Below are positions 63,252 to 64,000 of a stretch of 64,000 nucleotides of DNA, in pieces (position 1 is the stretch's first letter; each line of letters begins with the position of its first letter). The DNA is from Desulfobacterales bacterium. Lineage in GTDB: Bacteria > Desulfobacterota > Desulfobacteria > Desulfobacterales > SpSt-501. The notes under the pieces are model-generated. The model was not told the DNA's origin. It made no database searches and worked only from the letters and a program-made list of their open reading frames with translations. Where the stretch lies: the NCBI GenBank assembly GCA_030834695.1, contig JAUQXK010000101.1, forward strand, positions 1 to 64,000. Reading direction: 5' to 3'. The position numbers were made by a program, and so were the translations under genes.

Positions 63252-64000
63252 ATGAAAATCCACGAATACCAGGCAAAGGAGCTGTTCAAGAAATACCGCA
63301 TCCCCGTGCCCAGGGGCGGGGTTGCCTTCAGCGTCGACGAGGCCCAAAAGGCCGCGGCCGGGCTGGACGGTTGGCCGGTGGTCGTCAAGGCCCAAATCCA
63401 TGCCGGCGGGCGTGGCAAGGGCGGCGGAGTTAAACTGGCACGCTCGGCAGAGGAAGTGAAGCAGACGGCCGGCCAGATCCTCGGCATGACCCTCGTCACC
63501 CACCAGACCGGCCCCGATGGGCGCCTGGTGCGCAAGCTGCTGGTGGAGCAGGGGTTGGACATCGCCAAGGAACTTTACCTCAGCATCATTCCCGACCGAT
63601 CGACGGCCAAAATCGTGATCATGGCCAGCGAGGCCGGCGGCATGGACATCGAGGAAGTGGCCGCCAAGACCCCGGAGAAGATCATCAAGGTTTTCGTCAA
63701 TCCGCTGCTCGGACTTCAAGGCTACCACTGCCGGCAGCTCGCCTTCGGCCTCAATCTGCCGCCGGCAGCCATCAAGGGCTTCACGCCCATGATCCAGAAC
63801 CTCTATCGGCTGTTCGTGGAATACGATTGTTCGCTCGTGGAGATCAACCCGCTCGTCATCACCGCCGAAGAGGCGGTCATCGCTCTCGACGCCAAGGTCA
63901 ACTTTGACGACAACGCGCTCTTCCGGCACAAGGACATCCTCGAGTTCCGCGATCTTGACGAGGAGGACCCGCTGGAGGTCGAAGCATCCAAGTTCAATCT
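63252..64000 (+). CDS. sucC: Succinyl-CoA synthetase beta subunit (partial, runs off the window)
   Basis: The ATG at 63252, four bases after the previous stop, begins [20 protein letters not shown], which is diagnostic. The frame is open to the window end (249 codons). The ATP-grasp domain shows [21 protein letters not shown] with the nucleotide-binding Gly-rich loop, and the C-side has VEINPLVIT with the metal-binding residues. The subunit makes ATP (or GTP) from succinyl-CoA together with SucD, which should follow outside the window. It links the propionate module to succinate. Confidence 0.95.
   Translation, partial: MKIHEYQAKELFKKYRIPVPRGGVAFSVDEAQKAAAGLDGWPVVVKAQIHAGGRGKGGGVKLARSAEEVKQTAGQILGMTLVTHQTGPDGRLVRKLLVEQGLDIAKELYLSIIPDRSTAKIVIMASEAGGMDIEEVAAKTPEKIIKVFVNPLLGLQGYHCRQLAFGLNLPPAAIKGFTPMIQNLYRLFVEYDCSLVEINPLVITAEEAVIALDAKVNFDDNALFRHKDILEFRDLDEEDPLEVEASKFN

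Noticed and set aside
61229-63568. 779-codon open frame on the minus strand
   Set aside because: It is antisense to the 5S-biotin and sucC genes. Its composition (Leu, Gly, His, Arg, Val-rich, low complexity) is that of a mirror frame of GC-rich coding DNA, and the plus-strand products are unmistakable.

Overview
The window is GC-rich bacterial DNA with dense, mostly translationally coupled operons (many ATGA stop/start overlaps). I infer a Desulfobacterota (former deltaproteobacterial) anaerobe. The basis is the complete methylmalonyl-CoA/transcarboxylase propionate module ending in sucC, an exported rhodanese that appears to be a selenoprotein, partner-switch regulators, and characteristic palindromic intergenic repeats. 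No rRNA, tRNA, CRISPR array, integrase or transposase was recognised.

Layout. 1-10131: end of a VWA membrane protein, a UspA protein, a large exported hydrolase/VWA fusion, an autoregulated GntR operon, a divergent rhodanese gene with an in-frame UGA followed by a bSECIS-like hairpin, purF, a PRC-barrel protein and an HExxH exported protein. 10622-18890: an Opp/Dpp-type ABC importer (D-F-A-B-C order) followed by two enzymes resembling a split lysine-ketoglutarate reductase/saccharopine dehydrogenase pair, so peptide or amino-acid uptake is linked to lysine-type catabolism. 18955-20964: a chemoreceptor with a perfect CZB zinc motif and a sigma-28-type promoter. 21293-22117: a QueG-like Fe-S protein. 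22519-28694: a tightly coupled glycan-type cluster (lipoprotein, GT4 glycosyltransferase, histidine phosphatase, polysaccharide deacetylase, two tandem COG4671-type glycosyltransferases, radical SAM/SPASM protein).

28883-41379: the most unusual locus. It has a short FtsX permease, a LolD/MacB-type ATPase, a 1664-residue FtsX permease carrying a degenerate M28-peptidase-like domain, two large OPT-like polytopic membrane proteins, two uncharacterised proteins and a PqqD-like protein. 41366-45202 (minus strand): an ABC exporter whose nucleotide-binding domain carries a roughly 250-residue insertion with Q-loop-like repeats, then a cyclic-nucleotide-binding protein, an RsbW-like kinase and a STAS protein. 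45513-50611: a polar amino-acid ABC importer, an Asp/Glu racemase-family enzyme and a D-cysteine desulfhydrase-like PLP enzyme. 50764-52224: an RsbU-like PP2C phosphatase. 52536-55441: DUF2065, queA, tgt, NifU-like protein.

55506-64000: mce, mcm, meaB, carboxyltransferase 12S-type subunit, a 69-residue small protein, a 5S-biotin fusion subunit and the start of sucC. Together these interconvert propionyl-CoA and succinate. The mcm reading frame is interrupted by one in-frame TAA at 56665-56667. At least seven sequence families of imperfect palindromes occupy intergenic gaps, often inside operons.
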